NCBI RefSeq assembly: GCF_051020955.1
Contig: NW_027476864.1
Span: forward strand, 1 to 64,000
Source: Megalopta genalis
Lineage: Eukaryota > Arthropoda > Insecta > Hymenoptera > Halictidae
Length of the DNA stretch: 64,000 nucleotides
Direction of reading: 5' to 3'
Shown: piece by piece, positions 13,019-25,050 of the stretch
Layout of the letters: every line of letters begins with the position of its first letter
How positions within the stretch are numbered: position 1 is the stretch's first letter
Notes under the pieces: generated by a model
Seen by the model: only the letters and a program-made list of their open reading frames with translations
What the model was told of the DNA's origin: nothing
Database searches by the model: none
Program-made: the position numbers and the translations under genes

Positions 13019-13630
13019 GGATTTGAAGATAAGACTTCTACTTCGCATTGATTTTAATCTAAATCGTGTGTATGGCATGGATTTGAAGCTAACTCGTTTG
13101 TTTCGCCTGCATTTGAAGTTAAATCATGTATATCACAAGTATTTGAAGCTAAACCATTTGTTTCGCATGGATCCGAAAATCAGCCTTCTATTTCGCATAG
13201 ATTTGAAGCTAAATCTTGTGTTTTGCTTGGTTTTGAAGCTAACTCGTTTGTTACGCATGCAGTTGAAGCTAATTCATGTATATCACAAGTATTTTAAGCT
13301 AAACCATTTGATTCGCATGGATTTGAAATTAAGCCTTTTACTTCGTACTGATTTGAAGCTAAATCATGTGTTTCGTTTGAATTTGAAACTAAGCCTTCTA
13401 CTTCGCATTGATTTGAAGCTAAATCGTGTGTTTCGCATGGATTTGAAGCTGACTCGATTGATTCGACTGCATTTGAATCTATATCACTTATATTGCAATT
13501 ATCTGAAGATAAATCATTTGCTTCTCATGTATTTGAAGCTAAGCCGCCTATTGCGCATTGATTTGAAGCTAAATCATATGTTTCGCATGGATTTGAAGCT
13601 AACTCGTTTGTTTCGCATGCAGTTGAAGCT
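13019..13630 (+). repeat. Block of 0.6 kb, copy 2
   Basis: Collinear copy of 11671-12280 as described there. It leaves that similarity at about 13630, where the C-to-E junction reads GCTGAATCATG instead of GCTAAATCATG. Sequence from 13631 to 14121 is array mosaic that again includes the ATAAGACTTC marker, and no gene is seen. Confidence 0.8.
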
Positions 13631-14121
13631 GAATCATGTATATCACAAGTATTTGAAGCTAAACCATTTGTTTCGCATGGATTTGAAGATAAGACTTCTA
13701 CTTCGCATTGATTTTAATCTAAATCGTGTGTATGGCATGGATTTGAAGCTAACTCGTTTGTTTCGCCTGCATTTGAAGTTAAATCATGTATATCACAAGT
13801 ATTTGAAGCTAAACCATTTGTTTCGCATGGATTTGAAGATAAGCCTCCTACTTCGCATTAATTTGAAGCTAACTCGATTGTTTCGCCTCCATTTGAAGCT
13901 ATATCACTTACATCGCAACTATCTGAAGATAAATCATTTGTTTCTCATGTATTTGAAGATAAGCCTTGTACTTCGCATTGATTTGAAGCTAAATCATGTT
14001 TTTCGCATGGATTTGAAGCTAACTCGTTTGTTTCGCCTGCATTTGAAGCTGAATCATGTATATCACAAGTATTTGAAGCTAAACCATTTGTTTCGCATGA
14101 ATTCGAAGCTAAGCATTCTAC

Positions 14122-16927
14122 TTCGCATTGATTTGAATCTAAATCATGTGTTTTGCTTGGTTTGAAGCTAACTCGTCTGTTTCGCATGCAGTTGAAGCTG
14201 AATCATGTATATCACAAGTATTTGAAGCTAAACCATTTCTTTCGCATGAATTTGAAGCTAAGCCTTCTACTTCGCATTGATTTAAAGCTAAATCTTGTGT
14301 TTTGCTTGGTTTTGAAGCTAACTCGTTTGTTACGCATGCAGTTGAAGCTAATTCATGTATATCACAAGTATTTTAAGCTAAACCATTTGATTCGCATGGA
14401 TTTGAAATTAAGCCTTTTACTTCGTACTGATTTGAAACTAAATCATGTGTTTCGTTTGAATTTGAAACTAAGCCTTCTACTTCGCATTGATTTGAAGCTA
14501 AATCGTGTGTTTCGCATGGATTTGAAGCTAACTCGTTTGTTTCGCATGCAGTTGAAGCTGAATCATGTATATCACAAGTATTTGAAGCCAAACCATTTGT
14601 TTCGCATGGATTTGAAGATAAGCCTCCTATTTTGCATTAATTTGAAGCTAACTCGATTGATTCGACTGCATTTGAATCTATATCACTTATATCGCAATTA
14701 TCTGAAGATAAATCATTTGCTTCTCATGTATTTGAAGCTATGCCGTCTATTTCGCATTTATTCGAAGCTAAATCATATGTTTCGCATGGATTTGAAGCTA
14801 ACTCGTTTGTTTCGCCTGTATTTGAAGATAAATCGTGTATATCACAAGTATTTGAAGCTAAACCACTTGTTTCACATTGATTTGATGGTAAGCCTTCTAC
14901 GTCTCATTGATTTGAAGCTAAGCCTTCTACTTCGCATTGATTTGAATCTAAATCATGTGTTTTGCTTGGTTTTGAAGCTAACTCGTCTGTTTCGCATGCA
15001 GTTGAAGCTGAATCATGTATATCACAAGTATTTGAAGCTAAACCATTTCTTTCGCATGAATTTGAAGCTAAGCCTTCTACTTCGCATTGATTTGAAGCTA
15101 AATCTTGTGTTTTGCTTGGTTTTGAAGCTAACTCGTTTGTTACGCATGCAGTTGAAGCTAATTCATGTATATCACAAGTATTTTAAGCTAAACCATTTGA
15201 TTCGCATGGATTTGAAATTAAGCCTTTTACTTCGTACTGATTTGAAACTAAATCATGTGTTTCGTTTGAATTTGAAACTAAGCCTTCTACTTCGCATTGA
15301 TTTGAAGCTAAATCGTGTGTTTCGCATGGATTTGAAGCTAACTCGTTTGTTTCGCATGCAGTTGAAGCTGAATCATGTATATCACAAGTATTTGAAGCCA
15401 AACCATTTGTTTCGCATGGATTTGAAGATAAGCCTCCTATTTTGCATTAATTTGAAGCTAACTCGATTGATTCCACTGCATTTGAATCTATATCACTTAT
15501 ATCGCAATTATCTGAAGATAAATCATTTGCTTCTCATGTATTTGAAGCTATGCCGTCTATTTCGCATTTATTTGAAGCTAAATCATATGTTTCGCATGGA
15601 TTTGAAGCTAACTCGTTTGTTTCGCCTGTATTTGAAGATAAATCGTGTATATCACAAGTATTTGAAGCTAAACCACTTGTTTCACATTGATTTGATGGTA
15701 AGCCTTCTACGTCTCATTGATTTGAAGCTAAGCCTTATATTTCGCATTGATTTGAAGGTAAATCATGTGTTTCGCTTGGATTTGAAGCTAACTCGTTTGT
15801 TTCGCATGCAGTTGAAGCTAAAACATGTATATCACAAGTATTTGAAGCTAAACCATTTGTTTCGGATTGATATGAAGCAAAGCCTTCTACTTCGCATTGA
15901 TTTGATGCTAAATCATATGTTTCGCATGGATTTGAAACTAACTCGTTTGTTTCGTCTTCATTTGAAGCTGTTTCATTTATATCGCAAGTATTTGAAGCTA
16001 AACCATTTGTTTCGGATGGATTTGAAGATAAGCCTTCTACTTCGCATTGATTTAAATCTAAATCGTGTGTATGGCATGGATTTGAAGCTAACTCGTTTGT
16101 TTCGCCTGCATTTGAAGCTAAATCATGTTTTTCGCATGGATTTGAAGCTAACTTGTTTGTTTCGCCTGCATTTGAAGCTGAATCATGTATATCACAAGTG
16201 TTTGAAGCTAAACCATTTGTTTCGCATGAATTCGAAGCTAAGCCTTCTACTTCGCATTGATTTGAATCTAAATCATGTGTTTTGCTTGGTTTTGAAGCTA
16301 ACTCGTCTGTTTCGCATGCAGTTGAAGCTGAATCATGTATATCACAAGTATTTGAAGCTAAACCATTTCTTTCGCATGAATTTGAAGCTAAGCCTTCTAC
16401 TTCGCATTGATTTGAAGCTAAATCTTGTGTTTTGCTTGGTTTTGAAGCTAACTCGTTTGTTACGCATGCAGTTGAAGCTAATTCATGTATATCACAAGTA
16501 TTTTAAGCTAAACCATTTGATTCGCATGGATTTGAAATTAAGCCTTTTACTTCGTACTGATTTGAAACTAAATCATGTGTTTCGTTTGAATTTGAAACTA
16601 AGCCTTCTACTTCGCATTGATTTGAAGCTAAATCGTGTGTTTCGCATGGATTTGAAGCTAACTCGTTTGTTTCGCATGCAGTTGAAGCTGAATCATGTAT
16701 ATCACAAGTATTTGAAGCCAAACCATTTGTTTCGCATGGATTGAAGATAAGCCTCCTATTTTGCATTAATTTGAAGCTAACTCGATTGATTCGACTGCAT
16801 TTGAATCTATATCACTTATATCGCAATTATCTGAAGATAAATCATTTGCTTCTCATGTATTTGAAGCTATGCCGTCTATTTCGCATTATTTGAAGCTAAA
16901 TCATATGTTTCGCATGGATTTGAAGCT
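14122..16927 (+). repeat. Duplicated block II, copy 2 (of 7797-10602)
   Basis: About 2.8 kb matching 7797-10602 at an offset of 6325-6327, including the nested 810- and 1320-bp duplications. Single-base deletions at about 14160 (GGTTTGAAG for GGTTTTGAAG), 16740 (GGATTGAAG) and 16887 (CATTATTTG) are private to this copy. The right boundary lies near 16927, where CTAACTCG in the first copy is replaced by CTAAATCATG. Confidence 0.9.
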
Positions 16928-16945
16928 AAATCATGTGTTTCGCAT

Positions 16946-18982
16946 GGATTTGAAGCTAACTTGTTTGTTTCGCATGCAGTTGAAGCTAAAACATGTATAC
17001 CACAAGTATTTGAACCTAAACCATTTGTTCCTCATGTATTTGAAGCTAAGCCTTCTACTTCGCATTGATTTGAAGATAAATCATGTGTTTCGCTTGGATT
17101 TGAAGCTAACTCGATTGTTTCGAATGCAGTTGATGCTAAATCATGTATATCACAAGTATTTGAAGCTGAACCATTTGATTCTCGTGAAAATTAAGCTAAA
17201 CCATGTGTTTCGCTTGGATTTGAAGGTAACACGTTTGTTTCACTTGCAGTTGAAGCTCAATCATGTATATCACAAGTATTTGAAGCTGAACAATTTGTTT
17301 CGCATGAATACTAAGTTAAACCATGTGTTTCGCATGAGTATTAAGCTAAACCATTTTTTTTGTAATGAATTTGAAGCTAAATCATGTGTTTCGCATGGAT
17401 TTGAAGCCAACTCGTTTGTTTCGCCTGCAGTTGATTCTAAATCATGTATTTTACAAGTATTTGAACCTAAACCATTTGTCCCTCATGTATTTGAAGCTAA
17501 GCCGTCCACTTCGCATTGATGTGAAGCTAAATCATGTGTTTGCTTGGATTTGAAGCTAACTCGATTGTTTCGAATGCAGTTGATGCTAAATCATGTATAT
17601 CACAAGTATTTGAAGCTGAACCAATTGATTCTCGTGAAAATTAAGCTAAACCATGTGTTTCGCTTGGATTCGAAGATAAGTATTCTACTTCGCATTGATT
17701 TGAAGCTAAATCATGTGATTCGCATTGATTTGAAGCTAACTCATTTGTTTCTCCTGCATTTGAACCAATATCACTTATATTCGCCAGTATTTGTAGATAA
17801 ATCATTCGTTTCTCATGGATTTGTATCTAAGCCCCCTACTTCGTATTGATTTGAAGCTGAATCATGTATTCGCTTGTATTTGAGGCCAACTCGTTTGTTT
17901 CGCCTGCAGTAGAAGCTAAATCATGCATATCACAAGTATTTGAAGCTAAACCTATTGTTTCGCATTGATTTGAAGCTAAGACTTCTACGTCGCACTGATT
18001 TGAAGCTAAATCATGTGTTTCGCTTGGATTTGAAGCTAACTCGATTGTTTCGAATGCAGTTGGTGCTAAATCATGTATATCACAAGTATTTGAAGCTGAA
18101 CCATTTGATTCTCGTGAAAATTAAGCTAAACCATGTGTTTCGCTTGGATTTGAAGCTAAACCTTCTACTTCGCATTGATTTGAAGCTAAATCATGTGTTT
18201 CGCTTGGATTTGGAGCTAACTCGTTTGTTTCGCATACATTTGAAGCTAAATCATGTATATCACAAGTATTTGAAGCAAAACCATTTGATTCGCATGGATT
18301 TGAAACAAAGCCTTCTACTTCGCATTGATTTGAAGCTAAATCATGTTTTTCGCTTGGATTTGAAACTAAGCCTTCTACTTCGCATTGAATTGAAGCCAAA
18401 TCATGTGTTTCGCCCGAATTTGAAACTAACTCCGTTTTTTTTGCTTGAATTCGAAGCTATATCTCTTACACTCGCAAGTATTTGAAGTTCAATCATTCAT
18501 TGATTCTATCTAGCTATCTCGTTTGTTTCGCATGGATTTGAAACTAACTCGTTTGTTTCGCCTGCATTTGAAGCTAAATCATGTATATCGCTAATATTTG
18601 AAGCTAATCCATTTGTTTGCATGGATTCGAAGATAAACCGTCTACTTCGTATTGATTTTAAGTTAGATCATGTGTTTCGCATAGATTTAAAGATAACTCG
18701 TTTGTTTCGCATGCAGTTGAATCTAAATCATGTATATCACAAGTATTTGAAGCTAAATCATTTGTTTCGCATGGTTTCGAAAATCAGCCTACTATGTCGC
18801 AATGATTTGAAGCTAAATCATGAGTTTCCCATGGATTTGAAGCTAACTCGTTTGTTTCGCATGGATTTGAAGCTAACTCGTTTGTTTCGCATGCAGTTGA
18901 AGCTATATCATGTATATCACAATTATTTGAAGCTAAACCATTTGTTTCGCATGGTTTCGAAAATCAGCCTTCTATTTCGCAT
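16946..18982 (+). repeat. Duplicated block III, copy 1
   Basis: About 2.0 kb matching 19763-21709. The offset is 2817 at the left and 2727-2728 from about 17460 onward. The 90-bp shift is a deletion of exactly three units in the other copy. The block includes a T8 module and a 29-bp unit variant, so its right half is also related to 1-800. The right limit is near 18982, where GCATTGATTTGG is replaced by GCATAGATTTG. Confidence 0.88.
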
Positions 18983-19762
18983 TGATTTGGAACTAAATCA
19001 TGTGTTTCGCATGGAATTAAAGCTAACACGTTTGTTTCTTATGAAGTTGAAGCTGAATCATGTATATCACAAGTATTTGAAGCTAAATCATTCGTTTCGC
19101 ATGGAGTTGGAGCTAAGCCTTCCACTTCGCATTGATTTGAAGCTGAATCATGTGTTTCGCTTGGATTTGCAGCTAACTCGTTTATTTCGCATGCAGTTGA
19201 AGCTCAATCATGTATATCACAAGTATTTGAAGCTAAACCATTTCTTTCGCATGGATTTGAAGGTAAGCCTTCTACTTCGCATTGATTTGAAGCTAAATCA
19301 TGTGTTCCGCTTGGATTTGGAGCTAACTCGTTTGTTTCGCATACATTTGAAGCTAAATCATGTATATCACAAGTATTTGAAGCTGAACAATTTGTTTCGC
19401 ATGAATATTAAGTTAAACCATGTGTTTCGCATGAGTATTAAGCTAAACCATGTGATTCGCTTTGATTTGAAGCTAAATCATGTGCTTCGAATGGATTTGA
19501 AGCTAACTCGTTTGTCTCGCATACATTTGAAGCTAAATCACGTATATCACAACTATTTGAAGCTAAACTATTTGTTTCGCATGGATTCGATGATCAGCCT
19601 TCTATTTCGCATAGATTTGAAGCTAAATCATGTATATCACAAGCATTTGTAGCAAAACCATTTGTTTCGCATGGATTCGAAGCTAAGCCTTCTACTTCGC
19701 TTTGATTTGAAGCTAAATCATGTGTTTCGCTTGGATTTGAAGCTAAATCATGTGTTTCGCGT

Positions 19763-21709
19763 GGATTTGAAGCTAACTTGTTTGTTTCGCATGCAGTTGA
19801 AGCTAAATCATGTATACCACAAGTATTTGAACCTAAACCATTTGTTCCTCATGTATTTGAAGCTAAGCCTTCTACTTCGCATTGATTTGAAGCTAAATCA
19901 TGTGTTTCGCTTGGATTTGAAGCTAACTCGATTGTTTCGAATGCAGTTGATGCTAAATCATGTATATCACAAGTATTTGAAGCTGAACCATTTGATTCTC
20001 GTGAAAATTAAGCTAAACCATGTGTTTCGCTTGGATTTGAAGGTAACACGTTTGTTTCACTTGCAGTTGAAGCTCAATCATGTATATCACAAGTATTTGA
20101 AGCTGAACAATTTGTTTCGCATGAATACTAAGTTAAACCATGTGTTTCGCATGAGTATTAAGCTAAACCATTTTTTTTGTAATGAATTTGAACCTAAACC
20201 ATTTGTCCCTCATGTATTTGAAGCTAAGCCGTCCACTTCGCATTGATGTGAAGCTAAATCATGTGTTTGCTTCGATTTGAAGCTAACTCGATTGTTTCGA
20301 ATGCAGTTGATGCTAAATCATGTATATCACAAGTATTTGAAGCTGAACCAATTGATTCTCGTGAAAATTAAGCTAAACCATGTGTTTCGCTTGGATTCGA
20401 AGATAAGTATTCTACTTCGCATTGATTTGGAGCTAAATCATGTGATTCGCATTGATTTGAAGCTAACTCATTTGTTTCTCCTGCATTTGAACCAATATCA
20501 CTTATATTCGCCAGTATTTGTAGATAAATCATTCGTTTCTCATGGATTCGTATCTAAGCCCCCTACTTCGTATTGATTTGAAGCTGAACCATGTATTCGC
20601 TTGTATTTGAGGCCAACTCGTTTGTTTCGCCTGCAGTAGAAGCTAAATCATGCATATCACAAGTATTTGAAGCTAAACCTATTGTTTCGCATTGATTTGA
20701 AGCTAAGACTTCTACGTCGCACTGATTTGAAGCTAAATCATGTGTTTCGCTTGGATTTGAAGCTAACTCGATTGTTTCGAATGCAGTTGGTGCTAAATCA
20801 TGTATATCACAAGTATTTGAAGCTGAACCATTTGATTCTCGTGAAAATTAAGCTAAACCATGTGTTTCGCTTGGATTTGAAGCTAAGCCTTCTACTTCGC
20901 ATTGATTTGAAGCTAAATCATGTGTTTCGCTTGGATTTGGAGCTAACTCGTTTGTTTCGCATACATTTGAAGCTAAATCATGTATATCACAAGTATTTGA
21001 AGCAAAACCATTTGATTCGCATGGATTTGAAACAAAGCCTTCTACTTCGCATTGATTTGAAGCTAAATCATGTTTTTCGCTTGGATTTGAAACTAAGCCT
21101 TCTACTTCGCATTGAATTGAAGCTAAATCATGTGTTTCGCTCGAATTTGAAACTAACTCCGTTTTTTTTTGCTTGAATTCGAAGCTATATCTCTTACACT
21201 CGCAAGTATTTGAAGTTCAATCATTCATTGATTCTATCTAGCTATCTCGTTTGTTTCGCATGGATTTGAAACTAACTCGTTTGTTTCGCCTGCATTTGAA
21301 GCTAAATCATGTATATCGCTAATATTTGAAGCTAATCCATTTGTTTGCATGGATTCGAAGATAAACCTTCTACTTCGTATTGATTTTAAGTTAGATCATG
21401 TGTTTCGCATAGATTTAAAGATAACTCGTTTGTTTCGCATGCAGTTGAATCTAAATCATGTATATCACAAGTATTTGAAGCTAAATCATTTGTTTCGCAT
21501 GGTTTCGAAAATCAGCCTTCTATGTCGCAATGATTTGAAGCTAAATCATGAGTTTCCCATGGATTTGAAGCTAACTCGTTTGTTTCGCATGGATTTGAAG
21601 CTAACTCGTTTGTTTCGCATGCAGTTGAAGCTATATCATGTATATCACAATTATTTGAAGCTAAACCATTTGTTTCGCATGGTTTCGAAAATCAGCCTTC
21701 TATTTCGCA
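19763..21709 (+). repeat. Duplicated block III, copy 2, with a three-unit deletion
   Basis: Copy of 16946-18982. At about 20189 the first copy's 17370-17460 is missing. The join is at TTTGAA, which is common to every unit, so it looks like exchange or slippage between units. A homopolymer at 21163 has nine T against eight in the other copies. Sequence between the two copies (18983-19762) is ordinary array with no gene. Confidence 0.88.
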
Positions 21710-21805
21710 TAGATTTGAAGCTAAATCATTTGTGTCGCATGGATTTGATGCTAAGCCTTCTACTTCGCATTGATCTGAAGCTAAATCATGTGTTTCGCTT
21801 GGATT

Positions 21806-22488
21806 TGAAGCTAACTCGATTGTTTCGCCTGCATTTGAAGCTATATCACTTACATCGCAATTATCTGAAGATAAATCATTTTTTTCTCATGTATTTGAAG
21901 ATAAGCCTTGTACTTCGCATTGATTTGAAGCGAAATCATGTTTTTCGCATGGATTTGAAGCTAACTCGTTTGTTTCGCCTGCATTTGAAGCTGAATCATC
22001 TATATCACAAGTATTTGAAGCTAAACCATTTGTTTCGCATGAATTCGAAGCTAAGCCTTCTACTTCGCATTGATTTGAATCTAAATCATGTGTTTTGCTT
22101 GGTTTTGAAGCTAACTCGTCTGTTTCGCATGCAGTTGAAGCTGAATCATGTATATCACAAGTATTTGAAGCTAAACCATTTCTTTCGCATGAATTTGAAG
22201 CTAAGCCTTCTACTTCGCATTGATTTGAAGCTAAATCTTGTGTTTTGCTTGGTTTTGAAGCTAGCTCGTTTGTTACGCATGCAGTTGAAGCTAATTCATG
22301 TATATCACAAGTATTTTAAGCTAAACCATTTGATTCGCATGGATTTGAAATTAAGCCCTTTACTTCGTACTGATTTGAAACTAAATCATGTGTTTCGTTT
22401 GAATTTGAAACTAAGCCTTCTACTTCGCATTGATTTGAAGCTAAATCGTGTGTTTCGCATGGATTTGAAGCTAACTCGATTGATTCGC
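21806..22488 (+). repeat. Duplicated block IV, copy 1
   Basis: Matches 27749-28431 at an offset of 5943. It shares the rare TCATTTTTTTCTCATG, GAATCATCTATATCACAAG and GAAGCTAGCTCG variants. Immediately after it (from 22489) the match resumes at 28582 (offset 6093). Exactly 150 bp, one higher-order repeat, is present in the 28-kb copy and absent here. Confidence 0.87.
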
Positions 22489-22950
22489 CTGTATTTGAAG
22501 ATAAATCGTGTATATCACAAGTATTTGAAGCTAATCCATTTCTATCGCATGAATTTGAAGCTAAGCCTTCTACTTCGCATTGATTTGAATCTAAATCATG
22601 TGTTTTGCTTGGTTTTGAAGCTAACTCGTCTGTTTCGCATGCAGTTGAAGCTGAATCATGTATATCACAAGTATTTGAAGCTAAACCATTTCTTTCGCAT
22701 GAATTTGAAGCTAAGCCTTCTACTTCGCATTGATTTGAAGCTAAATCTTGTGTTTTGCTTGGATTTGAAGCTAACTCGCTTGTTTCGCATGCAGTTGAAG
22801 CTACATTGTGTTTATCACAAGTACCTGAATATAAACCATCTGTTTCGCATGAATATTGAGCTAAACTATGTGATTCGCATGAATTTGAAGCTAAATGATG
22901 TGTTTCGCTTGGTTTTGAAGCTAACTCTTTTGCTTCGCCTGCATTTGAAG

Positions 22951-23490
22951 ATAAATCATGTATAGCACAAGTATTTGAAGCTAACCCATTTGTATCGCGT
23001 GGATTTGAAGCTAAGCGTTTCACTTCGCATTGATTTGAAGCTAACTCGATTGTTTCGCCTGCATTTGAAGCTATATCACTTACATCTGAATTATCTGAAG
23101 ATAAATCATTTGTTTCTCATGAATTTGAAGCTAAGCCGTCTATTTCGCATTTATTTGAAGCTAAATCATATGTTTCGCATGGATGTGAAGCTAACTCGTT
23201 TTTTTCGCCTGTATTTGAAGATAAATCATGTATAGCACAAGTATTTGAAGCTAACCCATTTGTATCGCGTGGATTTGAAGCTAAGCGTTTCACTTCGCAT
23301 TGATTTGAAGCTAACTCGATTGTTTCGCCTGCATTTGAAGCTATATCACTTACATCGAAATTATCTGAAGATAAATCATTTGTTTCTCATGTATTTGAAG
23401 CTAAGCCGTCTATTTCGCATTTATTTGAAGCTAAATCATATGTTTGGCATGGATGTGAAGCTAACTCGTTTTTTTCGCCTGTATTTGAAG
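22951..23490 (+). repeat. 270-bp tandem duplication
   Basis: Two copies of nine units, about 22951-23220 and 23221-23490. Both carry the uncommon GTATAGCACAAG, CTAACCCATTTGTATCGCG and CTAAGCGTTTCACTTCGC variants. They differ at a handful of positions (TCTGAA against TCGAAA; TTAAAC-type changes near 23100 and 23370; CATGAATTTG against CATGTATTTG). Confidence 0.85.
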
Positions 23491-24359
23491 ATAAATCATG
23501 TATATCACAAGTATTTGAAGCTAAACCATTCGCTTCGCATGGATTTGAAGCAAAGCCTTCAACTTCGCATTGACTTGAAGATAAATCATGTGTTTCGCTT
23601 GGAATTGAAGCTAACTTGTTTGTTTCGCATGCAGTTGAAGCTAAATCATGTATATCACAAGTATTTTAAGCTAAACCATTTGTTTCGCATGGATTTGAAG
23701 ATAAGCTTCCTACTTCGCATTAATTTGAAGCTTACTCGATTGATTCGACTGCATTTGAATTTATATCACTTATATCGCAATTATCTGAAGATAAATCATT
23801 TGCTTCTCATGTATTTGAATCTAAGCCGTCTATTTCGCACTGATTTGAAGCTAAACCATTTGTTTCGGATGGTTTTGAACATAAGCCTTCTACTTCGCAT
23901 TGATTTAAATCTAAATCGTTTGTATGGCATGGATTTGAAGCTAACTCGTTTGTTTCGCCTGCATTTGAAGTTAAATCATGTATATCACGAGTATTTGAAG
24001 CTAATCCGTTTGATTCGCATGGATTTGAAGCTAAGCCTTCTACTTCACATTTATTTGAAGCTAAGCCTTCTACTTCGCATTGATTTGAAGCTAAATCATG
24101 TGTTTCGGCTGGATTTGAAGCTAACTCGTTTGTTTCGCATGCAGTTGAAGCTAAATCATGCATGTCACCAGTATTTGAAGCTACACCAATTGTTTCGCGT
24201 GGATTCGAAGATAATCCTTCTACTTCGCATTGATTTGAAGCTAAATCATGTATATCACAAGTATTTGAAGCTAACTCGTTTGTTTCGCATGCATTTGAAG
24301 ATAAATCATGTATATCACAAATATTTGAAGCTAAACCGTTTGATTCGCATGGATTTGAA

Positions 24360-25050
24360 GCTAAGCCTCCTATTTCGCATTGATTTGAAGCTAAATCATG
24401 AGTTTCCCATGGATTTGAAGCTAACTCGTTTGTTTCGCTTGGATTTGAAGTTAACTCGTTTGTTTCGCCTGCATTTGAAGCTATATCACTTATATCGCAA
24501 GTATATGAATCTAAATAATCTGTGTCGCATGGATTTGATGCTATTCCTTCTACTTCGCATTGATTTGAAGCTTAATCATGTGTTTCGCATTGATTTGAAG
24601 TTAACTCGTTTGTTTAGCATGCAGTTGAAGCTATATCACTTATATTCGCAAGTATTTGAAGCTAAATCATTTGTGTCGCATGGATTTGATGCTAAGCCTT
24701 CGGCTTCGCATTGATTTGAAACTAAATCATGCGTTACGCTTGAATTTGAAGCTCACTCGTTTGTTTCGCATGCAGTTGATGCTAAATCATGTATATCACA
24801 AGTATTTGAAGCTGAACCATTTGATTCTCATGGATTTGAAACTGAGACTTCTACTTCGCATTGATTTGAAGCTGAATCATGTGATTCCCTTGGATTTGAA
24901 GCAAACTCGTTTGATTCGAATGCAGTTGAAGCTAAATAATGTATACTACAAGTATTTGAAGCTAAACCATTTGTTTCGAATGGATTTGAAGCTAAGCCTT
25001 TTACTTCGCACTGATTTGCAGCTAAATCATGTGTTTCGCTTGGATTGGAA
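24360..25050 (+). repeat. Transposed copy of part of block I (1440-2130)
   Basis: Matches 1440-2130 at an offset of about 22928. The match includes the CTAAATAATCTGTGTCGC and CCTTCGGCTTCGC variants and the TTAGCATGC change. From about 25157 the similarity continues with 2107-3070 at an offset of 23050. This shows that 7-kb-scale pieces of the left end of the window were copied more than 20 kb away. Confidence 0.83.

Noticed and set aside
14153..16744. 863-codon plus-strand open frame as a gene
   Set aside because: Pure decapeptide repeat that begins at a one-base deletion and ends at another. Its length follows from copied 810- and 1320-bp blocks, and frame-shifting units are common in the same family.
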